Below are positions 63,935-64,000 of a stretch of DNA of 64,000 bases, piece by piece; the stretch's first letter is position 1, and each line of letters opens with the position of its first letter. The notes under the pieces are model-generated. The model was given only the letters and a program-made list of their open reading frames with translations. It made no database searches and had not been told where the DNA came from. This DNA is from Ziziphus jujuba. Taxonomy: Eukaryota > Streptophyta > Magnoliopsida > Rosales > Rhamnaceae. Position numbers and translations under genes: made by a program. The stretch spans positions 30,402,501-30,466,500 of the forward strand of contig NC_083382.1 of NCBI RefSeq assembly GCF_031755915.1, written 5' to 3'.

Positions 63935-64000
63935 GCGAATGTAGTGGCAGATGCTTTGAGTAGGAAGGCTACTGGATCCCTTGCTCACATCCAAGTCATC
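63935..64000 (+). pseudogene. RNase H C-terminal fragment of gypsy pol (cut by window edge)
   Basis: ANVVADALSRKATGSLAHI is the junction just after RNase H in plant Ty3/gypsy pol. The frame upstream is not open as a clear RNase H domain. It sits downstream of the integrase fragment, opposite to the normal order. Confidence 0.7.

Larger units (their letters stand above)
59066..64000 (+). mobile_element. Ty3/gypsy-type LTR retrotransposon, left part, decayed
   Basis: The left LTR (59066-62055) starts TGTAACACCCCG and ends CCTGACA, the TG...CA ends of LTR elements. It is followed two bases later by the primer binding site TGGTATCAGAGC (62058-62069), complementary to initiator tRNA-Met. Downstream, broken pol traces are visible: an integrase zinc-finger-like stretch at 62880-63015, the integrase core start near 63055, and the RNase H C-terminal VADALSRK motif at the right edge. 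The coding frames are broken by stops and shifts, and gag and reverse transcriptase are not recognisable. The right LTR lies outside the window. Confidence 0.85.

Overview
This window is nuclear DNA from a flowering plant, probably a eudicot and perhaps a rosid. Its genes are intron-rich with plant splice signals, its intergenic DNA is AT-rich with many (AT)n, poly(A/T) and CT tracts, and its proteins belong to plant families (plant cysteine oxidase, PIN carrier, AP2/WRINKLED-like factor, hypersensitive-induced reaction protein). Species was not determined. I rebuilt ten protein-coding genes exon by exon. In each multi-exon gene the exon lengths sum to an open frame with a family-typical product length.

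Layout. 1-1543: gene-free. 1544-4678 (-): plant cysteine oxidase, 5 exons, 282 aa, with a hypoxia-responsive-element match about 590 bp upstream of its ATG. 4679-17229: about 12.5 kb of AT-rich intergenic DNA with MITE-like inverted repeats, a diverged direct repeat and one TATA-led GC-richer island. 17230-20792 (+): V-ATPase subunit d, 10 exons, 351 aa. 21875-25935 (+): F-box/WD40 protein, 8 exons, 498 aa. 26506-28551 (+): intronless 681-aa secreted/membrane protein. 30495-32569 (-): double-AP2 factor of the WRINKLED/ADAP group, 8 exons including a 9-nt microexon, 402 aa. 35654-41575 (+): FACT subunit SSRP1, 16 exons including one GC-AG intron, 643 aa. 43398-45105 (-): LAT59-like pectate lyase, 436 aa. 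48571-50545 (+): short PIN auxin carrier of the PIN8 type, 357 aa. 52074-54549 (+): mitochondrial porin VDAC, 276 aa. 55923-57503 (-): HIR/SPFH protein, 288 aa. 59066-64000: left part of a Ty3/gypsy-type LTR retrotransposon with a 2,990-bp LTR, a tRNA-Met-type primer binding site and decayed, rearranged pol.

The genes do not form one pathway, but some neighbours or regulatory features stand out. The pectate lyase and PIN8 genes are divergent around a 3.5-kb intergenic region, and both families have pollen-expressed members. The cysteine oxidase promoter carries the motif that its own degradation targets (ERF-VII factors) bind. The SSRP1 and VHA-d promoters carry site II (GGCCCA-type) motifs. 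The retrotransposon LTR opens with ten W-box cores in 243 bp and a G-box inverted repeat, which suggests stress- or defence-responsive transcription close to the HIR gene.
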